NCBI GenBank assembly: GCA_003611955.1
Contig: RAZE01000003.1
Location: forward strand, 124,001 to 188,000
Length of the DNA: 64,000 nt
Direction: 5' to 3'
Source: a bacterium 1XD8-76
Lineage (GTDB): Bacteria; Bacillota; Clostridia; Lachnospirales; Lachnospiraceae
The translations under genes and the position numbers were made by a program. The first letter of the stretch is position 1; each line of letters starts with the position of its first letter. The notes beneath the pieces were generated by a model. It was not told the origin of the DNA, did no database searches, and saw only the letters and a list, made by a program, of their open reading frames with translations. This document shows positions 26,278 to 34,158 of the stretch, in pieces.

Positions 26278-27255
26278 ATGACAAGAACAAGGACAGTGAA
26301 GGGACATGTCATATGGGTCAAAACGCTTCACATATTGATGACGTTAGTCTGGCCTGTGGCCGCGGCGCTGGCGGTGTCGGGGGGAAGTTATCTGAACCGC
26401 GCTTACCAGAAAACATATACGCCCTACTATAATCCACTGGGAATGCTGCTGCTTTTATTCTGGCTGCTGTATGTCTATTTTATGATGGTCATGATGCGCA
26501 ATTACAATCTGCAGGTCATAGCGACGCAGGAGTGCGATTTTGACGCGTATCTGGAATGCGTGCGGTATCTGGAAAAATTTCAGTTTCCGGGGGCGAGGCG
26601 GAGCCAGCGCATCAACCTGACCGACGCTTATCTGCTGATGGGCGATTTTGACGCGGCCTATCAGAATCTGATGGAGATGAAGCCGAAATATGAGCTCTGC
26701 AACAACCGGACGAGAATGATGTACGATTATTTCTGGTGCCGGTTTTACGCAGAACTGGAAGATATGCAGAATTTCCGTGTCTGTATGGATGCGTTCCGCA
26801 ACAACTGGATCCACAATCCTCAGGTGAAGCGAAAACTGCAGGGACAGGCGGTGACTCTTTTGCAGGAGCTGAATTTTCGGGATATGTTGTTTGCGGGGAA
26901 AAATGACCGGATCAAGGCGGATATGATGAACCTGTACGCGGCAGGGCGGCTGGGCAGCCGCTATGAGTTTGTCCGGTACTGTTATTACATGGGCAGGCTG
27001 GAATACAATATGAACAATCTGCAGGTGGCGAAACACTGGTTCGCCCAGACGGTCAGTTTTGGCTTGCACGAATATATGAGCAGGCGGGCCGCGGACTTTC
27101 TCGCTATGCTGGATGCCATGCAGGTGCCCTATGCGGCGGTGCCGCCGGCGCAGAATCAGTATTACTGCAACAGGAGAGGCTTCAGCATGGTGTCCGGGAT
27201 CGTCAGCATTTTGCTGGGACTGGCGCTTGTGGTGATGGCGCTTATCTATACCTGA
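26278..27255 (+). CDS. Membrane protein with TPR-like cytoplasmic region
   Basis: A 325-residue protein not recognised as a named family. Two hydrophobic segments lie near the N-terminus (about 16-34 and 54-74) and one at the C-terminus (about 304-323). The middle 200 residues are helical repeats of TPR style (RINLTDAYLLMGDFDAAYQNL, YCYYMGRLEYNMNNLQVAKHWF). A terminator follows immediately. The role is unknown; a scaffolding job at the membrane would fit. Confidence 0.6.
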   Translation: MTRTRTVKGHVIWVKTLHILMTLVWPVAAALAVSGGSYLNRAYQKTYTPYYNPLGMLLLLFWLLYVYFMMVMMRNYNLQVIATQECDFDAYLECVRYLEKFQFPGARRSQRINLTDAYLLMGDFDAAYQNLMEMKPKYELCNNRTRMMYDYFWCRFYAELEDMQNFRVCMDAFRNNWIHNPQVKRKLQGQAVTLLQELNFRDMLFAGKNDRIKADMMNLYAAGRLGSRYEFVRYCYYMGRLEYNMNNLQVAKHWFAQTVSFGLHEYMSRRAADFLAMLDAMQVPYAAVPPAQNQYYCNRRGFSMVSGIVSILLGLALVVMALIYT

Positions 27256-27277
27256 GCGGGTACTCGCAAAGGAGAAG

Positions 27278-27306
27278 CAGACAGGTCGGAGGGTCTGTCT
27301 GTTTTT
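27278..27306 (+). terminator. Intrinsic terminator
   Basis: CAGACAG (27278-27284) pairs with CTGTCTG (27295-27301), followed by five T residues. It ends the transcript from the polyphosphate/membrane protein side before the sigma factor gene. Confidence 0.75.
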
Positions 27307-27358
27307 ATATGTGACGGTGACGCGGAAAGATGTTATACGAGTAGAGGGGAAAAACAGC

Positions 27359-27916
27359 ATGCTTTTTTATCTGTCTCTTCTGGAGACTGAGGAACAAAAG
27401 AAAAGTTTTATAGAAATTTACGGGAGGAACAGAGGGGGGATGTACCGCATCGCTTATGGCATTCTGGGACCGAAGGAGGAGGCGGAAAATGCGGTACATG
27501 ACGCTTTTATGAAACTGGCTGATAAGTTTGCATGTTATGAGAGGCTCTCCGAAAAGGAAACGGACGGGCTGTGTATTACGATTGTCCGAAATGTGGCGAT
27601 CAATCTGTGGCACAGACAGAAAAGGTCTTTTCCGGTGAAAGACTACGAGATGAAGGCGCTGTATCAGGAAGGCAGAGCGGGAGAAGTGAGCTTTCCGGAG
27701 GAGATGGCAATAAAGAAAGAGGAGGCGGAGCTGATCAGACGGCTTTTTGGGGAACTGTCTGCAGCGGATCACGATATTCTGGTGCTGCGGTATTTTTGCG
27801 GGCTCTTGGTAAAAGAAGTGGCGAAGGTTCTCGGAATATCGCGAAATGCGGCGCAGGTCAGACTTCAAAGGGCAAAGGAGAGATTGAGGGAGGCATTCGA
27901 TGAAGCGGGGGTGTAG
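27359..27916 (+). CDS. ECF-type RNA polymerase sigma factor
   Basis: The start is ATG 27359 with AGAGGGG about ten bases upstream, giving 185 residues; a further upstream GTG is unlikely. Region 2 is visible as GGMYRIAYGILGPKEEAENAVHDAFMKL, split here only for description, and region 4 as LVKEVAKVLGISRNAAQ then VRLQRAKERLRE, a helix-turn-helix for -35 recognition. The 17-bp overlap with the next gene, a membrane-anchored DUF4367-type protein, is the usual sigma/anti-sigma arrangement. It likely responds to an envelope signal and controls the small secreted proteins downstream (inference). Confidence 0.88.
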   Translation: MLFYLSLLETEEQKKSFIEIYGRNRGGMYRIAYGILGPKEEAENAVHDAFMKLADKFACYERLSEKETDGLCITIVRNVAINLWHRQKRSFPVKDYEMKALYQEGRAGEVSFPEEMAIKKEEAELIRRLFGELSAADHDILVLRYFCGLLVKEVAKVLGISRNAAQVRLQRAKERLREAFDEAGV

Positions 27917-28589
27917 TACAGGACAAATACAGGAAGAGCAGAAGGTGGAGAGGTTTGTCAGGCTGATGTTTGAAGCGGAGCTTTACAGCATGAAATGCGA
28001 GGAGAATCGGCAGAAACCGGTGGTATTTTCGGAGAGCTTTGAGCGGAGGATGAAGAAGTTGATCGACTGGGAGAGGCGGAAGTACCAGATCAGGACAGGG
28101 GTGAGGTATATGCTGTCCGCGGCGGCTGTGATGTTGATCATTCTGTGTCTGACAAACCCGGGGTATATCGCGAAAGCCTGGGATGTGCTGGTGAAGTGGC
28201 ATAAAACGCATCTGGAGGTGGATATGCCGGATACAGAATGGATGGGGGCGGTGCCGGAGTATGAGCTTTCGTATGTGCCGGAGGGGTTTGAGTTGGTGAT
28301 GGAGGATTGTGATGAGATATTTGGAGGAGACTTTTGGTATAAAAAAGAGGAAAGAGATTTATTTTTCAGTTATTCGTTTTCCGGAGGCAATCATCAGTAT
28401 GATAATGAACATAGTGAGATATCAATGATACAAGATAAAGAAGGGAATGATGTTCTTTTGGTCAAATTTGAAGATGGCGGTTATTCTATGCTGTGGCAAG
28501 CGAAAGAGGGGCTGACATTTTCTCTGGATGCAGATGTAACCGAGGAGGAGTTATTTAAAATAAAAGATAGAATACAAGTAAAAAAATAA
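27900..28589 (+). CDS. DUF4367-type membrane protein, probable anti-sigma factor
   Basis: A 229-residue protein with a cytoplasmic N-terminal region (1-62), one membrane segment (about 66-84) and an extracellular domain (about 95-229) with the DUF4367 pattern VPEYELSYVPEGFELV...DLFFSYSF...LVKFEDGGYSMLW. Overlap with the sigma gene supports an anti-sigma role. Base composition changes inside the gene: the first ~380 bp resemble the chromosome, the rest is clearly AT-rich like the following genes, which suggests a recombination joint in the sensor domain. Confidence 0.7.
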   Translation: MKRGCSTGQIQEEQKVERFVRLMFEAELYSMKCEENRQKPVVFSESFERRMKKLIDWERRKYQIRTGVRYMLSAAAVMLIILCLTNPGYIAKAWDVLVKWHKTHLEVDMPDTEWMGAVPEYELSYVPEGFELVMEDCDEIFGGDFWYKKEERDLFFSYSFSGGNHQYDNEHSEISMIQDKEGNDVLLVKFEDGGYSMLWQAKEGLTFSLDADVTEEELFKIKDRIQVKK

Positions 28590-28659
28590 TTTTTGGAAAA
28601 TCCTGTAATATTTTCTCATCTCGACTGTTTTATAAGTAGAGGGAGGAGGTGAGAGAAAA

Positions 28660-29058
28660 ATGAGAAGTATTGGAAAATGTTGTGCGATATTGTTGCTGAC
28701 GATTTTTATGTGTTGTGGCATTGCCAAAGTTTCTGCTCAGGCAGCGGGAATTCAACCATATTGGAATAATGCCGAAATGGTAAAAACAACTTTAGAGATT
28801 TCCGGAAGTACTGCAATATCTTCATTAACAGTTATAGGAAAATCCGGCACATCCCAAATAACTGGTACACTGAAACTTGTCGATAATACGACAGGAACAA
28901 ATGTTGGCGAATGGGTTATATCTGTCAATGGGGCGAGCTGTTCTGAGATAAAGCGTTCCACAGTAACGGCAGGACATAAGTTTACATTGTCTTTCAGCGG
29001 TTATGTATACGATGCGAACGGGCGCGGAGAGTATGTGAGCGCTTCGGATTCAAAGTGA
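28660..29058 (+). CDS. Small secreted protein
   Basis: A 132-residue protein starting after a strong AGGGAGGAGGTGAGAG site. Residues 1-29 are a signal peptide (ILLLTIFMCCGIAKVSAQAAG). The mature part begins near IQPYWNNAEMVKTTLEISG and is rich in short strands, resembling a family of small clostridial exported beta-sandwich proteins with a PYW motif; I do not recognise a function. AT-rich like its neighbours. First of five small exported or membrane genes in a row. Confidence 0.65.
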   Translation: MRSIGKCCAILLLTIFMCCGIAKVSAQAAGIQPYWNNAEMVKTTLEISGSTAISSLTVIGKSGTSQITGTLKLVDNTTGTNVGEWVISVNGASCSEIKRSTVTAGHKFTLSFSGYVYDANGRGEYVSASDSK

Positions 29059-29080
29059 AAATTGCAAAGGAGAAATTGAG

Positions 29081-29581
29081 ATGAAAAAAATTAAAGCGGT
29101 GTTGCTCTGTGCGGTGTTGGTGAGCGTCTTATTGGGAAATGGGCAGATGGCAAAAGCAGAAATCGGGACAGATGAGAAATTGGTTGTTGAGGAGGCAATT
29201 GATTTTGTTGACGATGAGGGGAATGTTATGGCAACATTTATACCATATTCGGAGGATGATCCGGCGCCTGACAAATCGGCGAGGACGACAACTCATAGTG
29301 TTAATTTTACTGTATTTGCATATGAAAAATGTTGCTCGTCGAGGGTGTTTGTATCAAAGGATGGGCATAGGATTGATCTGAATATCGTTATAAATCCGCA
29401 GGTTTCCAGCAATATCGGATTATATAATCATGTGACCGGAAAATATGGATGGCCTGCCGGAGGATTGAGTTCCAGTGTGTGGAATGGTTATATTATAGTG
29501 AATGGTGACGGGGATTATTCTTTGGCGTTTTGCAATAATACCAATATTACAACAACGTATAAAGGTACATATACTTTATAG
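29081..29581 (+). CDS. Small secreted protein, Cys pair
   Basis: A 166-residue exported protein with a clear signal peptide (KKIKAVLLCAVLVSVLLGN, cleaved near AKA-EIG). The mature region has an acidic start (EEAIDFVDDEGN), then strand-rich sequence with a CC pair in YEKCCSSRVFVSKDGHR. It is 22 bp downstream of the previous gene. No family recognised. Confidence 0.6.
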   Translation: MKKIKAVLLCAVLVSVLLGNGQMAKAEIGTDEKLVVEEAIDFVDDEGNVMATFIPYSEDDPAPDKSARTTTHSVNFTVFAYEKCCSSRVFVSKDGHRIDLNIVINPQVSSNIGLYNHVTGKYGWPAGGLSSSVWNGYIIVNGDGDYSLAFCNNTNITTTYKGTYTL

Positions 29582-29623
29582 AAACTTTTGTACACTATAT
29601 TATTGAACAGAAAGAGAGCAAAA

Positions 29624-29800
29624 ATGAAACGTAAAATAATAGTGGTTGTTATTATCCTCGCTGTAATACTTGGAATAACAGGGATTATAATGATTAAAGT
29701 CAATACCCCTGATAAAGTAGTTATTCCGGATGAGAAGTTTATTTTTGAGGACGGAGAGGAACATGAGGATGTGATTGAACATGAATTTGTGCCCAACTGA
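29624..29800 (+). CDS. 58-residue single-pass membrane protein
   Basis: ATG 29624 follows AAGAGAG; an upstream TTG is less likely. Residues 4-25 form one hydrophobic helix (IIVVVIILAVILGITGIIMI) and the remaining 33 residues are acidic and outside. It is placed between two secreted proteins in the AT-rich cassette. No function assigned. Confidence 0.5.
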   Translation: MKRKIIVVVIILAVILGITGIIMIKVNTPDKVVIPDEKFIFEDGEEHEDVIEHEFVPN

Positions 29801-29865
29801 TCTTAGCCAATGGAGCAGAATCGGAATGGAGAGACACTGCTAAAATATTGATGGAGGATATGATA

Positions 29866-30228
29866 ATGAAAAAAATAGTAAGTTTTATTCTGGTATTAAT
29901 ATTAAGTTTTGGGACAGTTGCATCTGTCTGTGCACAGGAAAATGATTATAACGAAAATAATTTGAAGGGACAGGCATACAGGATTATTGATGTAAATGTG
30001 GTGGAAGGCCGCAATACAATGTCATGCAGCGTAACGCCTAACGCTTTTCTGACGGTTGAATTAACAAACGCAATATTTGTTCCGGTGTATACTTACAGTA
30101 CAAATGCACCGGTAGGAGGGTTTTCCACTACTTATATTTCTTCAACGGCCGGGAGGGGAAGATACAGGGTGTGGAACAATTCTTCCTATACAATTACTTT
30201 GATAGCGGGGTCGTTTAATGGAGCGTAA
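29866..30228 (+). CDS. Small secreted protein
   Basis: ATG 29866 is seven bases after GGAGGA, giving 120 residues. A signal peptide (SFILVLILSFGTVASVCAQ) is followed by a strand-rich mature part with a single Cys (NTMSCSVTPNAFLTVELTN). It overlaps the following lipoprotein gene by 11 bp, suggesting translational coupling. No family recognised. Confidence 0.6.
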   Translation: MKKIVSFILVLILSFGTVASVCAQENDYNENNLKGQAYRIIDVNVVEGRNTMSCSVTPNAFLTVELTNAIFVPVYTYSTNAPVGGFSTTYISSTAGRGRYRVWNNSSYTITLIAGSFNGA

Positions 30229-30811
30229 TTTAAAAAAAATATCTGTAGTTATCTGCATTATTTTGTGTTTATTAAGCGCGTGTGGGAGTAAGGATAAAAT
30301 TCCCAATACTCCCGAAATTGCAGAAACACAAACGGAGGGGAACAGAATCATCGCACCTGATACAATACCTGAAAAGCCGGCTGTAGAAGAATTTAGAAGT
30401 GTGGTGTTAAATAAGAAAAACACAGATAGGCTGTGCTCGGAGTATGGGATAGAGACATTGTTTGACTGTCCTTATATCAAAGATGGAGATATGATAGATT
30501 TGTCTCAGATTGCGTTGTATGGACGGTCAGCAGAGGTGCTTATGCATGAGGATGCACAGGGATGGGAATTGGAAAAGGGAAGCAATGTCAGTTTTTTTGT
30601 GCAGTCTGTCTCTGATGATACCAGTTTGGATCTCTGTGGAGGAGTAATATTTGACGGAAATATCATTGCAGAGGTAAAGATAATGAGTGTGAAGGATGTG
30701 CAGTCAGTTGAGATTGAGGAAACCGGGACTTATTATTTCTATATGATGAATTGTGGTGATACAGATCAAGTGTTATCGGATTTAAAGATAACATTTGACA
30801 GAGCTAAATAA
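30218..30811 (+). CDS. Lipoprotein of unknown function
   Basis: A 197-residue protein with a lipoprotein signal ending in LLSACGS; Cys22 would be lipidated. The mature part has a Pro/Glu-rich linker and then a C-terminal strand-rich domain (SNVSFFVQSVSD, DGNIIAEVKIMS, GTYYFYMMNCGD) of the kind seen in extracellular beta-sandwich proteins. It ends the secreted cassette that follows the ECF sigma pair. Confidence 0.65.
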   Translation: MERNLKKISVVICIILCLLSACGSKDKIPNTPEIAETQTEGNRIIAPDTIPEKPAVEEFRSVVLNKKNTDRLCSEYGIETLFDCPYIKDGDMIDLSQIALYGRSAEVLMHEDAQGWELEKGSNVSFFVQSVSDDTSLDLCGGVIFDGNIIAEVKIMSVKDVQSVEIEETGTYYFYMMNCGDTDQVLSDLKITFDRAK

Positions 30812-30872
30812 ATGACTGGGATATAGCGATATAAAAAATATCTAAGAGGATAATATTGCTTAACAAGGATGG

Positions 30873-30917
30873 CGGCAAAATTTCCACGGAAGGAAGAGAT
30901 GAAAATTTTGCCGTTTT
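30873..30917 (+). terminator. Terminator-like hairpin repeat, copy 1
   Basis: CGGCAAAATTT (30873-30883) pairs with AAATTTTGCCG (30903-30913), followed by TTTT. The same sequence recurs at 32670, and its right arm alone at 33577. Confidence 0.7.
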
Positions 30918-30948
30918 ATTATTAAAATAGGCTCTCGTTGCCGCTGAT

Positions 30949-31179
30949 ATGACATGTGGTATAGTAAAAGCCTACGATTATGATTTATCCTTTACGGGAG
31001 AACTGCAGTGGGATATTGAGGTGAGTGAGGATATGGAATTTGTGGATTGTAATGTGGAAGGAGATGGTATCTGGGGTATATGGAAACTGGCAGATGAAGA
31101 TGTATATAGACGGGCAGCGCTTAAGAGATATCGCGTTTGGGGGAAACATTATTTTATAAGTTCATTCATAGTGTCATGA
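30949..31179 (+). pseudogene. Doubtful 76-residue frame, possible gene remnant
   Basis: The frame reads MTCGIVKAYDYDLSF then acidic sequence and has no ribosome binding site. It lies in gene-poor AT-rich DNA between two repeats. It may be a fragment of a lost secreted protein gene; I do not recognise it. Confidence 0.2.
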
Positions 31180-31408
31180 TTTTGTCTTTGTTTTGCTTAT
31201 TGCGTTCCGAATTTTCATGTTGTACTGGAGCGTGATGGTATAAATGGGAGACAAATGACCTTGTTGCAAAGATTTTATGTGAGGAATATCAAATGTTATC
31301 GAATGAAAAGATAGATGGATTGCGTTGAGAAAGGTTTTTAAACATAACAGAGGTTGAAAAACAGGTGGTAAACAATAAAAAAGTGTTGAAAGAGTTAAGC
31401 TTTCGTGA

Positions 31409-31637
31409 TATAGTCATGTAAAGCAGATATTTTCATAAGTATATTCTATATATATTTTCGAATAGGTGGTTATTTCGATAGCCATGTCATCACGGCGCTG
31501 GAACTCGCAGAAGAGTTCTCTTTGCCCGTATCACCGCTTGTACTATAGTGGTTCAATTCCTGCTTTTAATTCACATCAAATCAAATGAAAAAGCAGGAGA
31601 AGAGGGGATGACATATACTTTCTCCTGCGGGAAGGAG
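31409..31637 (+). repeat. Structured leader repeat upstream of the Rpn nuclease gene, copy 1
   Basis: About 205 bp here are repeated at 33623-33826 with high identity. Hairpins visible as RNA: GGTTAT-TTCG-ATAGCC near 31468-31483, GAACTC-GCAGAA-GAGTTC at 31501-31518, and TCCTGCTTTT (31558-31567) with AAAAGCAGGA (31589-31598). The GCAGGAGA part of that last arm can instead pair with TCTCCTGC at 31621-31628, next to the AAGGAG ribosome binding site, so two exclusive folds are possible. Confidence 0.65.
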
Positions 31638-31645
31638 AAATCGTT

Positions 31646-32584
31646 ATGTCAAATGAAACAAGAAACCATAAGGATAATGTATTCTGCTTATTGTACAGGA
31701 ATAAGAAGAACTTACTCTCTCTGTATAATGCCATGAATGGTACATCCTATGAGAATGAGGAAGAGCTGGAGGTAGTCACTTTAGAGGAAGCAATCTGCAT
31801 GAAGATACGGAATGATGCTGCTTTCGTGGTTGACTCGCGGTTAAATCTGTACGAGCAGCAGGCAAGTGTCAATCCGAATATGCCGCTCCGTGATCTGTAC
31901 TATGTCACAGAGGAGCTGAAAAAGATCGCGCCGCCGGGCAGTTTATACACTACAGCGAAAGTGAAGATTCCGGCACCGCATTTTGTTATGTTTTATAATG
32001 GTGTGGCGAAACAGCCGGAGAGGCAAGTTTACAGGCTCTCGGAACTGTTCAGCAGAAAGGAAGAGGAGCCGGAGCTGGAGCTGGTGGTAACGGTGATCAA
32101 CATTAATCCGGGGTGCAACAGAGAACTTTTGGAAAGATGTGAAAGCCTGCGGGGATATATGGTGTTTGTGAAGAAGGCTCGGGATAAAAAGGCGGCCGGA
32201 ATAAAGCTGGAAAACGCGGTACATCAGGCAGTGGAGGAATGCATTTTGGAGGGAATCCTTGCAGAGTTTTTCAGGGAGCATAAGAAGGAGATCGTAGAGA
32301 TGGGGATCTTTGAGTTTGATCAGGAACTGCACGACAAGACGCTTTATGAAGATGGAGTGGCGGCAGGGATAGAGCGGGGAATAGAGCAAGGGATAGAACA
32401 GGGAATAGAGCAGGGGATAGAGCAAGGAATAGAACAGGGGATAGAGCAGGGAATAGAACTTGTAAGTCGTATTTTCAAAGCAATACAGTCCGGAGTGACG
32501 GATAACAATGTAATTGCAGAAACCTGCGAGTGTACGGTTGATTATGTGGAAATGGTCAGGAGAAAATTCAGCATGGAGGTATGA
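31646..32584 (+). CDS. Rpn family PD-(D/E)XK nuclease / putative transposase
   Basis: A 312-residue protein starting after GGAAGGAG. The first ~190 residues fit the PD-(D/E)XK_2 (Rpn) nuclease: NDAAFVVDSRLNLYEQQAS carries the Asp and ExQ-type catalytic pattern, then MPLRDLYYVTEEL and PAPHFVMFYNGV. Residues ~240-272 are eight GIEx tetrapeptides encoded by a 12-bp tandem repeat, followed by a C-terminal helical region (IQSGVTDNNVIAETCECTVDYVEMV). Family members promote DNA recombination or act in phage defence. A decayed copy lies at 33832-34101. Confidence 0.8.
   Translation: MSNETRNHKDNVFCLLYRNKKNLLSLYNAMNGTSYENEEELEVVTLEEAICMKIRNDAAFVVDSRLNLYEQQASVNPNMPLRDLYYVTEELKKIAPPGSLYTTAKVKIPAPHFVMFYNGVAKQPERQVYRLSELFSRKEEEPELELVVTVININPGCNRELLERCESLRGYMVFVKKARDKKAAGIKLENAVHQAVEECILEGILAEFFREHKKEIVEMGIFEFDQELHDKTLYEDGVAAGIERGIEQGIEQGIEQGIEQGIEQGIEQGIELVSRIFKAIQSGVTDNNVIAETCECTVDYVEMVRRKFSMEV
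32366..32461 (+). repeat. Eight tandem 12-bp units
   Basis: Units of GGRATAGARCRR encode GIE(R/Q/L) eight times inside the Rpn gene. The decayed copy has four units at 33937-33984, so the array length varies between copies by whole codon quartets. Confidence 0.9.
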
Positions 32585-32669
32585 AAAATATAAAAGAAGA
32601 CTAAATATATAACGGAAGAATACCGATATAAAAAACATAGTATATTATAAAATGGTTCAGCAAAGGATG

Positions 32670-32716
32670 CGGCAAAATTTCCACGGAAGGAAGAGATGGA
32701 AATTTTGTCGTTTTTT
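32670..32716 (+). terminator. Terminator-like hairpin repeat, copy 2
   Basis: CGGCAAAATTTCC (32670-32682) pairs with GGAAATTTTGTCG (32698-32710) with one G-U pair, then six T residues. Same element as 30873-30917. Confidence 0.75.
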
Positions 32717-32754
32717 CATAGCCGGATCAAATATAATGGAAAGAGGTATATAAA

Positions 32755-33576
32755 ATGGCGATTACGGGAGTTGGCAGCAGTTTTTCTTATATTTATAATA
32801 CGAAAACAGGGAAATTATTCTCGAAGGACGGAAAAGAAGATGAGTTTATCCGATATTTTAATGGGGATCTGTCCGGGGAAGATTCGGAAACGCTGAACGG
32901 GTTTGACAGAGGAAAAAGAGCACAGATAAAAAACATGATTGAACTGTGGCGGCAGGGTGTGTTTCAGGGCGGGCTGAATCTGGACAGCGAGGAACAGGAG
33001 ATATCGGGAAAAATCATTGATGCAGCGACAGAAGAATATTATGTCAATGGGCAGAAAGCGGTTACGATGTACAGTGGTATGATGTATACGCCGAGAGAGT
33101 TTCCCGGTTTATGGGAGCCTCAGGCGTATAAGACACATGAATCAAAGGGATATGATCCGGCGGATAACAGCGTCCATCTTGCAGTGGGAGATATCTATGA
33201 TCTGTGGAACGGTTACAGGCTGAAAGTGGAAGAGGTTTCTGTCGATGTGGAGAAGGATGGAGACGGTAGTCCGGAAGAAGATGAGAGGGCGGCGCTTGCG
33301 GCACGGGGATTGGGTGCTCTGATCGCGTTTTCAGAGGGATCGACTTTTTCAGCCTGGATTCCAAAAGAGAGTACGCCCATGTTGTTCGATATACTGAGGA
33401 AACTGGGAGTAGATACAGATAAAGAATTTATACTCAACGGAACCAGATGCGAAGTGAAGGACGGGCGTATCCGGGAGGTAAACGGCAACCGGAGCGGAGC
33501 GCCGAATGCCATCTATGAGAAGGTGCTCAAGAGATATGAGGATGCGCTGTTAGAACGTCTGACAAAATCATTGTAA
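32755..33576 (+). CDS. Hypothetical 273-residue protein
   Basis: A soluble protein that I do not recognise. It begins MAITGVGSSFSYIYNTKTGKLF after AAAGAGGTATATAAA. The N-terminal half includes RGKRAQIKNMIELWRQG and YYVNGQKAVTMYSGMMYTP; the C-terminal third is mixed alpha/beta with FSEGSTFSAWIPKESTP and EFILNGTRCEVKDGRI. No signal or membrane segment. It sits between the two Rpn modules and is flanked by copies of the hairpin repeat; its stop codon lies against the half-copy. The setting suggests a mobile or defence cargo gene, but that is inference. Confidence 0.6.
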   Translation: MAITGVGSSFSYIYNTKTGKLFSKDGKEDEFIRYFNGDLSGEDSETLNGFDRGKRAQIKNMIELWRQGVFQGGLNLDSEEQEISGKIIDAATEEYYVNGQKAVTMYSGMMYTPREFPGLWEPQAYKTHESKGYDPADNSVHLAVGDIYDLWNGYRLKVEEVSVDVEKDGDGSPEEDERAALAARGLGALIAFSEGSTFSAWIPKESTPMLFDILRKLGVDTDKEFILNGTRCEVKDGRIREVNGNRSGAPNAIYEKVLKRYEDALLERLTKSL

Positions 33577-33622
33577 TTTTGCCGTTTATTATTTTCATGC
33601 TTGAAAGAATTTGTATATCATG

Positions 33623-33826
33623 TTATAGTCATGTAAAGAAGATGTTTTTATAAGTATATTTTATATATTTTTTGATGGGCGGTTATTTCAATAGCCATGT
33701 CATAACGGCGTCGGAACTCGCAGAAGAGTTCTCTTTGCCTGTATCGCCACTTGTACTATAGTGGTTCAATTCCTGCTTTTAATTCACATCAGATCAAATG
33801 AAAAAGCAGGAGAAGAGGGGGATGAC
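33623..33826 (+). repeat. Structured leader repeat, copy 2
   Basis: Near-copy of 31409-31613. It keeps GGTTAT-TTCA-ATAGCC, GAACTC-GCAGAA-GAGTTC and the TCCTGCTTTT/AAAAGCAGGA stem, but the alternative downstream pairing arm is lost by deletion. Confidence 0.8.
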
Positions 33827-33831
33827 GTACT

Positions 33832-34101
33832 CTCTCTGTATAATTTAAGCATAAGAAGGAGATCGTAGAGATGGGGATCTTTGAGTTTGATCAGGAACTG
33901 CACGACAAGACGCTTTATGAAGATGGAGTGGCGGCAGGGATAGAGCAGGGGATAGAGCAAGGGATAGAGCAGGGAATAGAACTTGGAAGCCGCATTTTCA
34001 AAACGATACAGTCCGGAGTGACGGATAACAATGTAATTGCAAAAACCTGCGATTGTACGATTGAAGAAGTGGAACGGATAAGAAAACAGTTTGGGATTTA
34101 A
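33832..34101 (+). pseudogene. Decayed Rpn nuclease copy with two internal deletions
   Basis: After the leader copy, the bases TACTCTCTCTGTATAAT match codons near position 25-30 of the full gene, then the sequence jumps to CATAAGAAGGAGATCGTAG, equal to codons near 210. The frame from 33871 (76 residues) keeps the MGIFEFDQELHDKTLYEDG segment, four GIEQ units and the C-terminal helix region, but the nuclease domain is gone. It could still be translated as a small C-terminal-like protein because ATG 33871 follows a purine-rich stretch. Confidence 0.8.
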
Positions 34102-34107
34102 AGTAAA

Positions 34108-34151
34108 AACCCCCGCGTTCTCACAGTTTATTCTGTGTCGGTGCGGGGGTT
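34108..34151. terminator. Bidirectional terminator
   Basis: AACCCCCGC (34108-34116) pairs with GCGGGGGTT (34143-34151), with an inner CACAG/CTGTG stem. It separates the convergent Rpn remnant and HAD gene. Confidence 0.8.
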
Positions 34152-34158
34152 ATATATG

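Larger units (their letters stand above)
30812..31645. other. Long gene-poor AT-rich stretch
   Basis: Holds a terminator hairpin (30873), one doubtful 76-residue frame (30949), and the structured leader repeat (31409). Between 31180 and 31408 I see only short AT-rich sequence with many stops, perhaps decayed coding DNA. Confidence 0.6.
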
